A program made the translations under genes and the position numbers. The notes under the pieces were generated by a model. That model did no database searches, had not been told where the DNA came from, and was given only the letters and a program-made list of their open reading frames with translations. Shown one piece after another: positions 17,034 to 25,408 of a DNA stretch of 64,000 nt (the first letter of the stretch is position 1; every line of letters begins with the position of its first letter). Origin of the DNA: Roseiarcus sp050012775 (GTDB lineage: Bacteria > Pseudomonadota > Alphaproteobacteria > Rhizobiales > Beijerinckiaceae); contig JBEKGN010000025.1 in NCBI GenBank assembly GCA_050012775.1, positions 1 through 64,000 of the forward strand, written 5' to 3'.

Positions 17034-17336
17034 AGCCGATCTCGGGGATCGCCCCCTCAGGATTTGGCGCGCGCGAACGCGCGCGGAGCGCCGAGGCGTG
17101 AGACTTGCCGTTGCGGCAATATGCCGCCACCGGCTTGATTCGCCTCATTGATTCTGTGGACGAACGGCGAAGCTCGGTTTACGCCGCGCCGCGAATCATC
17201 GAGTCTGGGGTCGTTCGAGCGGCGTGCTGGCGAGTAAGGCCCGCGCAAGCGATTCGGGGCGTTAATTCGACGTCAGCCGTTGAGATATGCGTAGCGTGCC
17301 GCCCAGTCCCGCCACCGCTTTAGCGAAAGCTCATCG
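17034..17336. other. Intergenic region with a cluster of five GANTC sites
   Basis: No gene is seen in these 303 nt. Five GANTC sites, the target of the alphaproteobacterial CcrM methylase, lie at 17137, 17150, 17193, 17201 and 17251. At this GC content about one would be expected every 300 nt. The cluster sits upstream of the YbjN gene and may mark a methylation-sensitive promoter. Confidence 0.45.
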
Positions 17337-17840
17337 ATGATCGCCAACGAAAACCAGACCGTCGAGCGTCCCGAACACCCCGTGGACGTCGTCGAGCGGC
17401 TCGCCGCGTTGAACGAATGGGCGTTCGATCGCGCCGACGAAGACGAAATCTCGATTCTGGTGGCGGGAGTCTGGGCGCATTACGAGGTCGCGTTCACTTG
17501 GCTGCCGGAGATCGAATCGCTGCATGTCAGCTGTTCCTTCGATCTGAAAATTCCTTCGCGCCGGCGCGCGGAGATCATCGCCCTCGTCCAGTTGATCAAC
17601 GAACAATTGTGGCTCGGCCATTTCGATCTGTGGAGCCGCGACGACATCGTGATGTTCCGCCATGCCCATTGTCTCTCCGGCGGCGCCCAGCCGAGCGACG
17701 CGCAATGCCGCACGATCGTCAACGCCGCGCTCGCCGCCTGCGAAAACTACTACCAGGCCTTCCAGTTCGTCCTTTGGGCCGGCCGCAGCGCCCGCGAAGC
17801 GATGGACCTGGCGATGTTCGAGACCCAGGGCAACGCCTGA
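17337..17840 (+). CDS. YbjN domain-containing protein
   Basis: 167 residues. The YbjN (type III secretion chaperone-like) fold is recognised from HPVDVVERLAALNEWAFDR, ISILVAGVWAHYEVAFTW, LQLINEQLWLGHFDLW-like text (VQLINEQLWLGHFDLW) and the C-terminal YYQAFQFVLWAGRSAREAMD. This is the compact alphaproteobacterial version. Function is unsettled; YbjN of E. coli affects motility and stress response. It is monocistronic here, behind the GANTC-rich region. Confidence 0.85.
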   Translation: MIANENQTVERPEHPVDVVERLAALNEWAFDRADEDEISILVAGVWAHYEVAFTWLPEIESLHVSCSFDLKIPSRRRAEIIALVQLINEQLWLGHFDLWSRDDIVMFRHAHCLSGGAQPSDAQCRTIVNAALAACENYYQAFQFVLWAGRSAREAMDLAMFETQGNA

Positions 17841-18146
17841 AGGGGCGAAGCAGGGATCGGCGAGACGCGGACCTGAGGGACTGGCGCCGATTTCATTTCG
17901 CGCCCGCGCGCAATCAGAGGCTTGATTCATAAGCCGCGGCGTTCGCGACGCCCGCGACCCTCGAACGCGCTCGTCGCCAACACGGCGAAGCGATCGCGCG
18001 CCGGGCTTGGCGGACGTGGCGAATCGCCGCGCCGCGTCGGCTCGCTCCTCGATTGATCCATGTCATTGCGCGAATGCGATGTTTCGGCGCGTTATCAGCT
18101 CAGGGAACAGGGGAGGATTCGATCCAATCCACGAGTGGGGATTCGT
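17841..18146. other. Upstream region of the cytochrome bd operon
   Basis: 306 nt without a convincing gene. It contains the FNR/FixK-like site at 18053-18066. A minor upstream in-frame extension of the next gene (ATG at 18060) lies here but overlaps that site and lacks a ribosome binding site. Confidence 0.5.
18053..18066 (+). promoter_or_regulatory. FNR/FixK-like box upstream of the cyd operon
   Basis: TTGATCCATGTCAT matches the TTGA-N6-TCAA consensus of FNR, FnrL and FixK with one mismatch in the last base. It lies 80 nt before the first gene of a cytochrome bd operon, the kind of oxygen-controlled target these regulators act on. Pattern match only; no -10 element was established. Confidence 0.5.
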
Positions 18147-18401
18147 ATGCACACGTTGCCAAAACAAGATGTCTCGCAAGCCGCGCTACAGTCTTGCTTT
18201 CTCGGGGCGTTCGCCGCATTCGTCTGCGCATCGCTCCTCATTGGCGGCCTGTTCTTTCCCGAGTTCCACGAAGTCACGCTGACGCCTCCCGGCGGCGCGT
18301 CTCCATGGGAACTGATCGGGTTGTCCATCCTATTCGCGGGCTTCGGCTTTGTCGCCGGCTCGCCTTGCTTCGGTGAGGACCGCCGTGGCGAGGACTACTG
18401 A
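18147..18401 (+). CDS. Small two-helix membrane protein at the head of the cyd operon
   Basis: 84 residues from the ATG at 18147, with GGGG about seven nt upstream. Two hydrophobic segments are visible: CFLGAFAAFVCASLLIGGLF (about 17-36) and LIGLSILFAGFGFVAGS (about 58-74), separated by a short loop PEFHEVTLTPPGGAS. I do not recognise a family. Its 3' end overlaps the GTG start of cydP by 17 nt, so it is likely co-translated with the bd oxidase genes and could be an assembly or accessory subunit. The function is inferred from position only. Confidence 0.6.
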   Translation: MHTLPKQDVSQAALQSCFLGAFAAFVCASLLIGGLFFPEFHEVTLTPPGGASPWELIGLSILFAGFGFVAGSPCFGEDRRGEDY

Positions 18402-18612
18402 TCCGTCTTCTCATCCCGTCCTGTTGTCGATCCGCGATTTTCTGCTCGCGGGAATAAGACCGAAGACGCCGCTCGCAAAAGCCATCGTCTTTGTCCTCAT
18501 TCTCAAGCTGGCAGTCGTCGCATCGATGCAGGTCTTCCTGCTCTGCGGTGAGGCGCAGCCGGATGTAAACGCGCTGACGATGCGTCACCTTCTCGGCCCG
18601 GCAAGTCACTAG
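18385..18612 (+). CDS. cydP: Cytochrome oxidase small subunit CydP-like
   Basis: 75 residues from the GTG at 18385, with GAGGA at 18375-18379. One membrane helix (AIVFVLILKLAVVASMQVFL) is followed by a short tail with DVNALTMRHLLGP, which fits the CydP pattern of a basic N-terminus, one helix and a C-terminal (A/H)LLGP motif. CydP genes commonly precede cydAB. Its role in the oxidase is not firmly established. The gap to cydA is 19 nt. Confidence 0.78.
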   Translation: MARTTDPSSHPVLLSIRDFLLAGIRPKTPLAKAIVFVLILKLAVVASMQVFLLCGEAQPDVNALTMRHLLGPASH

Positions 18613-18631
18613 ATTTTCGAAAGGTTCTCAA

Positions 18632-20197
18632 ATGCACGACTTCGATCCCGTGAGCTTGGCCCGACTTCAGTTCGCGCTGACGGCTCTCTACCACTTCCTG
18701 TTCGTTCCTCTCACGTTGGGGCTTTCGTTCCTGCTCGCGATCATGGAAAGCGCCTACGTCATGACCGGCCGCGAGATATGGCGGGATATGACGAAATTTT
18801 GGGGCAAGCTGTTTGGCATAAACTTCGCCATGGGCGTCGCCACCGGCATCACGATGGAGTTCCAGTTCGGAATGAATTGGGCCTACTATTCGCATTACGT
18901 CGGCGATATCTTCGGGGCGCCGCTCGCCATCGAGGGCTTGATGGCGTTCTTCCTCGAGTCGACTTTCGTCGGCCTCTTCTTCTTTGGTTGGGGGAGGTTG
19001 CCGAAAGTCGGTCATCTCGTCGTCACCTGGCTTGTCGCCATCGGCTCGAACCTCTCGGCGGTTTGGATTTTGATCGCCAATGGTTGGATGCAAAATCCGA
19101 CCGGCGCGACATTCAATCCCGACACGATGCGCATGGAGCTGAGCTCGTTCTACGACTTGCTCTTCAATCCCGTTGCGCAATCGAAGTTCGTGCACACCGT
19201 TAGCGCGGGATACGTCTGCGGATCGCTTTTCGTCCTGGCGATTTCTTCCTGGTATCTGCTGCGTGGGCGTCACCTGGCCTTCGCCAAGCGCTCGCTGATC
19301 GTCGCTTCGGCTTTCGGACTTGCTTCGTCGTTGTCCGTGGTCGTTCTGGGCGACGAGAGCGGCTACAACGTGAGCGAGAACCAGAAGATGAAGCTCGCCG
19401 CGATCGAGGCGATGTGGAACACCGAGCCGGCTCCGGCGGGGTTCTCTTTGTTCGCGATCCCCGACGTGGCGTCGCAGGTCAATCGCCTCGAAGTCAAGAT
19501 CCCTTGGGTTCTCGGGCTGATCGCGACGCGATCGTTTGATCAACCGGTCGAGGGAATTCTCAATCTCGTCGCCAAGAACGAAGAGAAAATCAAGGATGGC
19601 CTCATCGCTTATGACGCGATTCAGCGTCTGGGCAAGGATCGGAGCGACAGTGCCGCGCGGCAGCTCGTCACGACGCACGCGGGGAATCTCGGCTATGCGC
19701 TTTTGTTGAAGCGATACGTCGACGATCCTCGCAAGGCCGACGACGCGACGATCGCCCGCGCCGCGGCGGACACCGTGCCCAATGTGACGACGATCTTCTG
19801 GTCGTTCCGCGTCATGGTCGTTTTGGGCTTCTACTTCATCGTGCTGATGGCGACCACGTTCTGGACGGTAAGCAAGCGCGATTTCGGTCGGCGAGGCCTT
19901 CTTACGGCCCTCCTCTGGTCGTGGCCGCTGCCCTGGGTGGCGATCGAGTTGGGATGGATCGTCGCCGAATACGGCCGTCAACCCTGGGCGATCGATAGCG
20001 TTCTTCCGACCTTTCTCGGATCGTCGTCATTGTCCTCCGCGCAGGTTCTCTTCACGCTTTGCGGGTTCGTCCTGTTCTATTCGACGCTGCTTGTCATCGA
20101 CGTGATTCTGATGCGCAAATACATCGCCATGGGGCCGGTTGAAGCTCTTTATCCCGCAGCGTCATCGATCAACCCCGCCTCTGTTCCGGCCGAGTGA
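18632..20197 (+). CDS. cydA: Cytochrome bd ubiquinol oxidase subunit I
   Basis: 521 residues. Haem ligands are visible: the His in LTALYHFLFVPLTLG (b595), the His in KFVHTVSAGYVCG (b558), and the Met in FWSFRVMVVLGFYF (b558). The Q-loop between helices 6 and 7 is long, as in E. coli-type (L) oxidases, and begins around VLGDESGYNVSENQKMKL. GRQPW near the end of the Q-loop side is conserved. It oxidises ubiquinol and reduces oxygen to water with high affinity at the inner membrane. It lies in the operon small-protein-cydP-cydA-cydB-cydX. Confidence 0.96.
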   Translation: MHDFDPVSLARLQFALTALYHFLFVPLTLGLSFLLAIMESAYVMTGREIWRDMTKFWGKLFGINFAMGVATGITMEFQFGMNWAYYSHYVGDIFGAPLAIEGLMAFFLESTFVGLFFFGWGRLPKVGHLVVTWLVAIGSNLSAVWILIANGWMQNPTGATFNPDTMRMELSSFYDLLFNPVAQSKFVHTVSAGYVCGSLFVLAISSWYLLRGRHLAFAKRSLIVASAFGLASSLSVVVLGDESGYNVSENQKMKLAAIEAMWNTEPAPAGFSLFAIPDVASQVNRLEVKIPWVLGLIATRSFDQPVEGILNLVAKNEEKIKDGLIAYDAIQRLGKDRSDSAARQLVTTHAGNLGYALLLKRYVDDPRKADDATIARAAADTVPNVTTIFWSFRVMVVLGFYFIVLMATTFWTVSKRDFGRRGLLTALLWSWPLPWVAIELGWIVAEYGRQPWAIDSVLPTFLGSSSLSSAQVLFTLCGFVLFYSTLLVIDVILMRKYIAMGPVEALYPAASSINPASVPAE

Positions 20198-20207
20198 GGA
20201 AACGAAC

Positions 20208-21359
20208 ATGTCCATTCCGATCGACTACGAAATCCTCCGCCTGATCTGGTGGCTTTTCCTCGGCGTGTTGCTCATCGGCTTCGCCATCATGGACGGCTTC
20301 GACCTCGGCGTCGCGACGTTGTTGCCCTTCGTCGCGCGAAGCGATGTCGAGCGGCGCGTCGCCATCAACGCGATAGGTCCTGTCTGGGACGGCAACCAGG
20401 TCTGGTTGCTGCTCGGCGGCGGCGCGATCTTCGCCGCCTGGCCGGCGATTTACGCAGCGGCGTTCTCGGGATTCTATATCGCGATATTTCTCGTGCTGGC
20501 GGCGCTCATCGTGCGTCCCGTCGGCTTCGAGTTCCGAAACAAGGTCAACAATCCCACGTGGCGCGCGTTTTGGGACTACGCGCTCTTCGTCGGCGGGCTC
20601 GTTCCCTCGCTCGTCTTCGGCGTCGCGATCGGCAATCTCCTGCAGGGCGCGCCGTTCCGTATCGATAACGAAATGCGGATGTTCTACGAGGGGACCGGCC
20701 TCTTCGAGCTGCTCAATCCGTTCGGCCTGCTCTGCGGACTGGTCTCGCTGTCGATGCTGGTGTCGCACGGCGCGACCTATCTCGTCTTGAAGACCGAAGG
20801 CGCCGTGAACGACCGGGCGCGGTTGGTCGCTTCGCTCGCTCCTTTGGTCACCGTCGTTCTGTTCCTCCTGGCCGGCGTTTGGATCGCGTTCGGCATCAAG
20901 GGTTATGTGATCACGAATGCGATCCCGGTGGATGGCCCGTCCAATCCGCTGCTGAAGACGGTTGTCCAGGCGCCCGGCGCCTGGCTGACCAACTACGGGA
21001 CCCATCCGTGGATGATGCTCGCGCCTATCCTGGGCGTCGCGGGAGGGCTTTTGACGGCGTTTTCGTCCTCGCGCGGCAAATCGGGCTGGGCCTTCGCCGC
21101 GAGCGGCGTCGGCATTTTCGGCATCATCTCCACCGCGGGCGTCAGCATGTTCCCGTTCCTGATGCCCTCCAGCATCGATCCGACGGCGAGCCTGACGGTG
21201 TGGGACGCCTCGTCGAGTCAGCGAACGTTGTTCGTGATGCTCATCGCGACGTTGATCTTCCTGCCGTTGGTGCTCGCCTACACCAGCTGGGTCTTTTACA
21301 CCTTGCGCGGTCCGGTTACGGCGTCACAGGTTCGGAGCAACAGCTCCAGTCTCTATTGA
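20208..21359 (+). CDS. cydB: Cytochrome bd ubiquinol oxidase subunit II
   Basis: 383 residues from the ATG at 20208 (GAGGA upstream); longer frames run into cydA. The signature is ILRLIWWLFLGVLLIGFAIM, then DGFDLGVATLLPF, GPVWDGNQVWLLLGGGAIF and RPVGFEFRNKV. Nine or so membrane segments are present. It pairs with CydA to form the bd oxidase. The cydA-cydB gap is only 10 nt. The cydDC assembly transporter is not in the window. Confidence 0.96.
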   Translation: MSIPIDYEILRLIWWLFLGVLLIGFAIMDGFDLGVATLLPFVARSDVERRVAINAIGPVWDGNQVWLLLGGGAIFAAWPAIYAAAFSGFYIAIFLVLAALIVRPVGFEFRNKVNNPTWRAFWDYALFVGGLVPSLVFGVAIGNLLQGAPFRIDNEMRMFYEGTGLFELLNPFGLLCGLVSLSMLVSHGATYLVLKTEGAVNDRARLVASLAPLVTVVLFLLAGVWIAFGIKGYVITNAIPVDGPSNPLLKTVVQAPGAWLTNYGTHPWMMLAPILGVAGGLLTAFSSSRGKSGWAFAASGVGIFGIISTAGVSMFPFLMPSSIDPTASLTVWDASSSQRTLFVMLIATLIFLPLVLAYTSWVFYTLRGPVTASQVRSNSSSLY

Positions 21360-21371
21360 GAGGAAAAAATT

Positions 21372-21479
21372 ATGTGGTATTTCGCTTGGATGCTTGGCAT
21401 TGGCTTCGCCACGGGCGCAGGGATCCTCAACGCGGTCTGGCATGAGCTCCATCTCCCCGAGGAGACGATCAGAGACTGA
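21372..21479 (+). CDS. cydX: Cytochrome bd small subunit CydX
   Basis: 35 residues, below usual gene-calling limits: begins MWYFAWMLGIGF and continues ATGAGILNAVWHEL, ending in an acidic tail. The single helix with the invariant MWYF.W.LG pattern is the CydX hallmark, and it starts 12 nt after cydB with GAGGAA as ribosome binding site. CydX stabilises the haem site of the bd oxidase. Identification is strong from both sequence and position. Confidence 0.9.
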   Translation: MWYFAWMLGIGFATGAGILNAVWHELHLPEETIRD

Positions 21480-21792
21480 CGCGTTTCGGCCCTCAGGGAG
21501 GGATGGGAAATCTCCCTGGGGCCGCCTCCCTCTCAATGGCTCGGGCCCGGCGCGGGTCCGAGCCGATACAACGGCTTCAGCGGGATCGTCGATGGCGTCC
21601 GCTCGGCGCTCGACGCGGCCGCCCCTCGACGGCGCCGACGAGGGCGGCCCCGGGCCGAAATGTGAAATTCGATGGACCCGCCGCGGCGCGCGTAAGGGGC
21701 TAGCGCTGCCCCGCGTTTGCGTGTAAGAGCCCCGCTTCCCATTCCCTCCCGGTTGGCGACGACGCCGACCGGCGCGCCTTTTGGAGTTTTCG
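21480..21792. other. Hairpin-rich spacer between cydX and rpmF
   Basis: 313 nt with no gene. Besides the hairpin at 21488-21523, a second one pairs 21617-21628 with 21639-21649 (GGCCGCCCCTCG with CGAGGGCGGCC, one bulge). Promoter elements for rpmF should lie in the last 130 nt but none is clear. Confidence 0.45.
21488..21523 (+). terminator. Terminator-like hairpin after the cyd operon
   Basis: GGCCCTCAGGGAG pairs with CTCCCTGGGGCC in a 12-bp stem with one bulged T and an 11-nt loop, starting nine nt after the cydX stop. No T-run follows, so termination may be only partial. Confidence 0.5.
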
Positions 21793-21984
21793 ATGGCTGT
21801 TCCTAAACGTAAAACCTCGCCCTCGCGCCGCGGCATGCGCCGCTCGGCCGACGCGCTGAAGGCCCCGACCTATGTCGAAGACAAGGATTCGGGCGAACTG
21901 CGCCGCCCCCACCATATCGATTTGAAGAGCGGCATGTATCGCGGCCGCCAGGTGCTCAAGCCCAAGACCAGCGTCGAGGCGTAA
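21793..21984 (+). CDS. rpmF: 50S ribosomal protein L32
   Basis: 63 residues beginning MAVPKRKTSPSRRGMRRSAD, the canonical L32 start, and containing APTYVEDKDSGELRRPHHID. GGAG stands six nt before the ATG at 21793. The zinc-binding cysteines of some L32 proteins are absent, as usual in alphaproteobacteria. Structural component of the large ribosomal subunit. Followed by a good terminator. Confidence 0.96.
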   Translation: MAVPKRKTSPSRRGMRRSADALKAPTYVEDKDSGELRRPHHIDLKSGMYRGRQVLKPKTSVEA

Positions 21985-22022
21985 GCGCCGCGGTCCCTCG
22001 CGACGCCCGCGTTTTCCACGCC

Positions 22023-22047
22023 AAGGCCGGCCGTGCGCCGGCCTTTT
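22023..22047 (+). terminator. Rho-independent terminator after rpmF
   Basis: A perfect 9-bp stem AAGGCCGGC/GCCGGCCTT with a 5-nt loop is followed by TT and then GCTTTT. It lies 38 nt after the rpmF stop and may also serve the converging transporter gene. Confidence 0.8.
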
Positions 22048-22062
22048 GCTTTTCGTCCGCGC

Positions 22063-22956
22063 TCAGCTTGCGCGCGTGGCGACGACCGCGCCGCCGACGA
22101 TCAGCGCGCAGGCGAGGCCGAGCGAAGCCGTCGCCGGGGCGAAGCCGGCGGCGACCAGGATCAGCGTCGACAGCACCGGCGCGGCGTAGGCGGCGACGCC
22201 GAGCAGCCTGAGATCGCCGTTCTTGACGCCGTAGTCCCAGACATAGAACGCGAGGCCGACCGGCCCCAGCCCGAGGCCGACGATCGCCGCCCATTGCGCG
22301 GGGCTCGCCGGCGCGACCGACGTCTCGAAGGCGAAATGGCAGATCGCCGCCAGCGCCGAAGTGACGAGGCAAAAGCCGGCGACCGCCTCGGTCGGCGCGG
22401 CCTTCAATCGCCTGGAAAGCACGGAATAGCCAGACCAGACGAACGCGCAGCCGAGCGCGAACGCATAGCCGAGCGCGATTGCGGGGTCGAGCGCGCGGGC
22501 GCCGACGCCGCCCTCGGCCTTGCCCGCGAACAGCGCGATCGCCCCCGCGAAGCCCAGCGCGGCGCCCAGGACATGCCGGGCGCGCAGCCTCTCGCCCGGC
22601 AGCAGCGCGGAGAAGAGCACGATCAGCAACGGCCAGAGATAGGCGATGAGACTGGCCTCGGCGGGCGGCGCGCGGCGTAGCGCGGCGAAATAGAGCGCGT
22701 GATAGCCGAACAGCCCGCCGACGCCGACGAGCCAGACCCGCCAGGGCTGCCGGAGCGCGCTCAAGCGCCCGCGCGCGGCGGCGTAAACCAGCCCGAAAGC
22801 GCCGCCGATCGCGAAAGTCAGCGCCGCCAACTCGAACGGCGGAACGTCGCCGGCGGAGGCGGTCAGCAACGCCAGCACGGACCACAGCAGGATCGCGCCG
22901 AGGCCAATCAGCGTCGCCGCGCGGGAGGCGCTCTCGTGGAGAGGATCGTGCGTCAT
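22063..22956 (-). CDS. DMT superfamily transporter (EamA)
   Basis: 297 residues from the ATG at 22956 (MTHDPLHESASRAATLIG). Ten hydrophobic segments form two EamA repeats: the first includes GLGAILLWSVLALLTASAG and GYHALYFAALRRAPPAEASLI, the second AFVWSGYSVLSRRL and VAAYAAPVLSTLILVAAGF. The pattern IAYLWPLLIVLFSALLPGE resembles the YddG-type aromatic amino acid exporters of the family, but the substrate is not determinable here. The gene is single and convergent with rpmF. Confidence 0.88.
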   Translation of the reverse strand: MTHDPLHESASRAATLIGLGAILLWSVLALLTASAGDVPPFELAALTFAIGGAFGLVYAAARGRLSALRQPWRVWLVGVGGLFGYHALYFAALRRAPPAEASLIAYLWPLLIVLFSALLPGERLRARHVLGAALGFAGAIALFAGKAEGGVGARALDPAIALGYAFALGCAFVWSGYSVLSRRLKAAPTEAVAGFCLVTSALAAICHFAFETSVAPASPAQWAAIVGLGLGPVGLAFYVWDYGVKNGDLRLLGVAAYAAPVLSTLILVAAGFAPATASLGLACALIVGGAVVATRAS

Positions 22957-22971
22957 GGACCGCGCTGCTTC

Positions 22972-22995
22972 TCCCTCCCCCACAAGGGGGAGGGA
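22972..22995. repeat. Short C-rich/G-rich palindrome (REP-like hairpin)
   Basis: A perfect 10-bp inverted repeat TCCCTCCCCC/GGGGGAGGGA with a 4-nt loop lies between the divergent... that is, same-strand transporter and thioesterase genes. It resembles hairpin 1 of the modular repeats at 25.4 and 63.1 kb but lacks their GGATGAGGG part. Confidence 0.55.
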
Positions 22996-23052
22996 ATATT
23001 GGCGCCGCTCGATTTGGCCGACACAAGCGCGAATACGGCGGTCGCGCCGAAG

Positions 23053-23502
23053 TCAGCCGCCGAGTTCGGCGAGATCGATGTTGGCGAGCGTGGCGAGCGC
23101 CACCGCGACGAGCTTGGCCTGGCCGTCCGAATGGACATGAACCTTCGCTTCCACGATGGTCAGGCGCTTGCCCGGCTTGACCACGACCGCCGTGCAACTC
23201 AGCCGCTCGCCCTTCGCCGGCGAAACGAAATTGATCTTGTATTCGGCCGTCAGACAGGTCTGGCGCTCGCCGCGAAGGACCGACGCCGCCGCCGCGCCGG
23301 TCGCGTTGTCGACGAGAAACGCGACGACGCCGCCGTGAAAGAAACCTTGATGCTGCAACAGCGCGTCGCGCTTGTCGACGCTGAGCGTCGCCTCTCCCGA
23401 GGCCGCATGGTCGACGCGCGCGCCGACATGTCGCATGAAACCTTGCCGGTCGAGCACTTCGCGCACGGCCTCGGCGAAGTCGGGAAAACGGGGTTCGCTC
23501 AT
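23053..23502 (-). CDS. PaaI-family hotdog thioesterase
   Basis: 149 residues from the ATG at 23502, with GGAGG eight nt upstream. The hotdog fold shows LLQHQGFFHGGVVAFLVDNA, the HGG motif with the acidic residue on the following helix typical of the PaaI group, then TAEYKINFVSPAKGE and a C-terminal beta strand. Such enzymes hydrolyse acyl- or aryl-CoA thioesters. Substrate unknown; a general house-cleaning thioesterase is likely. Confidence 0.88.
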   Translation of the reverse strand: MSEPRFPDFAEAVREVLDRQGFMRHVGARVDHAASGEATLSVDKRDALLQHQGFFHGGVVAFLVDNATGAAAASVLRGERQTCLTAEYKINFVSPAKGERLSCTAVVVKPGKRLTIVEAKVHVHSDGQAKLVAVALATLANIDLAELGG

Positions 23503-23621
23503 TCGCAATGCCTCCCCGGCGCCGCGCGGCCGTCGCCGCGCAGTGGCCGCCTCCATAGTACGACGCCTCGTGAGAGGCGGCCAACCCCCTCGATTCCGCT
23601 TTACTTGCGCCTGCGGACTCG

Positions 23622-25400
23622 ATGAACTCGCCGCGCATGCGCAATCGGGAACCGGCGATGGCCCTTCCTTTGTTTCACGTCCTGCTCCGCGTCGCGCTCG
23701 TCGCCGCGCTGGCGTCGCCGCTCGCCGCGCGCGCCGATCCGCCGCCGATCATTTCCGATTTCGCCACCGCGCGCCCGGTCGTGGCGACGCACGGCATGGT
23801 CGTCAGCCAGGAGGCGGTCGCCTCGAACATCGGCGTCGAGATCTTGAAGCGCGGCGGCAACGCGGTCGACGCCGCGGTGGCGGTCGGCTTCGCGCTCGCG
23901 GTGACCTTGCCGCGCGCGGGCAATATCGGCGGCGGCGGCTTCATGCTGATCCATCGCGCCGATCTGAAGAAGACCATCGCCATCGATTATCGCGAGAGCG
24001 CGCCGGCGCTGACGACGAAGGACGTCTTTCTCGACGCCAACGGCGAGGCCGATCCGTTCAAGTCGCGTTTCAGCGGCCTGGCGATCGGCGTGCCGGGCAC
24101 GGTGGCCGGGCTGGAGCTGGCGTGGCGCAAATATGGCTCAGGGCGGTTTTCCCTGGCCGATCTGGTCGCGCCCGCGGCGCGGCTCGCCCATCACGGCCTC
24201 ACAGTCGACGACGATCTCGCCGATTCGCTGCCCGCCGCCGCGCCGATCCTCGCGCAGCATCCTTCTTCGGCGCGCATCTACCTCGAGCCGGACGGCGGCG
24301 CGCCCGGCGCCGGCGCTCATATCGCGCTCGACGATCTCGCCGCAACGCTCGACGCGATCGGCGCCGGGGGCGCGAGCGCCTTTTACCGAGGCCCGATCGC
24401 GCAAAAAATCGTCGCCGCCGTGCGGCAAGCCGGTGGGCGGATGACGCTCGACGACCTCGCGAATTATCGCGCCATCGAGCGCGAGCCGGTTCGCGGAACC
24501 TATCGCGGCCACGAAATCGTTTCGATGCCGCCGCCGTCCTCCGGCGGCGCGCATATCGTGGAGATCCTCAACATCCTCGAAGGTTTTCCGCTCGGCGAGC
24601 AGGGGCTCAATTCGGCCGCGGCGATTCATGAGATGGCGGAGGCCGAAAAGCTCGCTTACGCCGACCGCGCCGCCTATCTTGGCGATCCCGATTTCGTCGG
24701 CATTCCGCTGCGCGGGCTGACCTCGAAAGCCTATGCCGACCATCTGCGCGCGAGCATATCGCTCGACCGCGCGCGTCCGGCGAGCGAGATCGGTCCCGGC
24801 GGACCGCAGCGCTACGAGAGCGACCAGACGACGCATTTTTCGATCGTCGACGCCGACGGCGACGCGGTCGCCAACACCTATACGCTGAATTTCTCCTACG
24901 GCAGCGGACTGGTCGCGGAAGGGACCGGAATATTGCTCAACAACGAACTCGACGATTTCTCGGCCAAGCTCGGCGCCGCCAACGCCTATGGCCTGCTCGG
25001 CGGCGACGCCAACGCGCCGGGTCCGAACAAGCGGCCCTTATCCTCGATGAGCCCGACGCTCGTTTTCAAGGACGACCAGATCGAACTCGTGACGGGAAGT
25101 CCGGGCGGAGCGCGCATCATCACCACGGTGTTGCAAATCATTCTCGACGTGATCGATCACGGCCTCAACGTCGCCGAAGCCGAGGAAGCCCCGCGCGTCC
25201 ACGACCAGGGATTTCCCGACGAGTTGCGCATCGAGCGCGGCATTTCGCCCGACACGATCCGCCTGCTCGAGGCGATGGGCCACAAGGTCGTCGTGCGCGA
25301 GGCGATGGGCTCGGCCAATACGATCGCGCGCGAGGACGGCGGGACGCTGACGGGCGCGTCGGACCCGAGGCAAAGAGGGACGCTGGCGGTCGGGTATTGA
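23622..25400 (+). CDS. ggt: Gamma-glutamyltransferase
   Basis: 592 residues with a signal peptide in the first ~38 residues (VALVAALASPLAARA). The Ntn-hydrolase precursor is cut before the catalytic Thr403 in SDQTTHFSIVDADG. Other hallmarks: GGNAVDAAVAVGFALAV, GNIGGGGFMLIH, PPPSSGGAHIVEIL, and in the small subunit LLNNELDDFS, PLSSMSPTLVF and SPGGARIITTVLQ. It cleaves glutathione and other gamma-glutamyl compounds in the periplasm. An inner ATG at 23658 is an alternative start. Flanked downstream by a REP-like repeat pair. Confidence 0.95.
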   Translation: MNSPRMRNREPAMALPLFHVLLRVALVAALASPLAARADPPPIISDFATARPVVATHGMVVSQEAVASNIGVEILKRGGNAVDAAVAVGFALAVTLPRAGNIGGGGFMLIHRADLKKTIAIDYRESAPALTTKDVFLDANGEADPFKSRFSGLAIGVPGTVAGLELAWRKYGSGRFSLADLVAPAARLAHHGLTVDDDLADSLPAAAPILAQHPSSARIYLEPDGGAPGAGAHIALDDLAATLDAIGAGGASAFYRGPIAQKIVAAVRQAGGRMTLDDLANYRAIEREPVRGTYRGHEIVSMPPPSSGGAHIVEILNILEGFPLGEQGLNSAAAIHEMAEAEKLAYADRAAYLGDPDFVGIPLRGLTSKAYADHLRASISLDRARPASEIGPGGPQRYESDQTTHFSIVDADGDAVANTYTLNFSYGSGLVAEGTGILLNNELDDFSAKLGAANAYGLLGGDANAPGPNKRPLSSMSPTLVFKDDQIELVTGSPGGARIITTVLQIILDVIDHGLNVAEAEEAPRVHDQGFPDELRIERGISPDTIRLLEAMGHKVVVREAMGSANTIAREDGGTLTGASDPRQRGTLAVGY

Positions 25401-25408
25401 GGGAAGCC

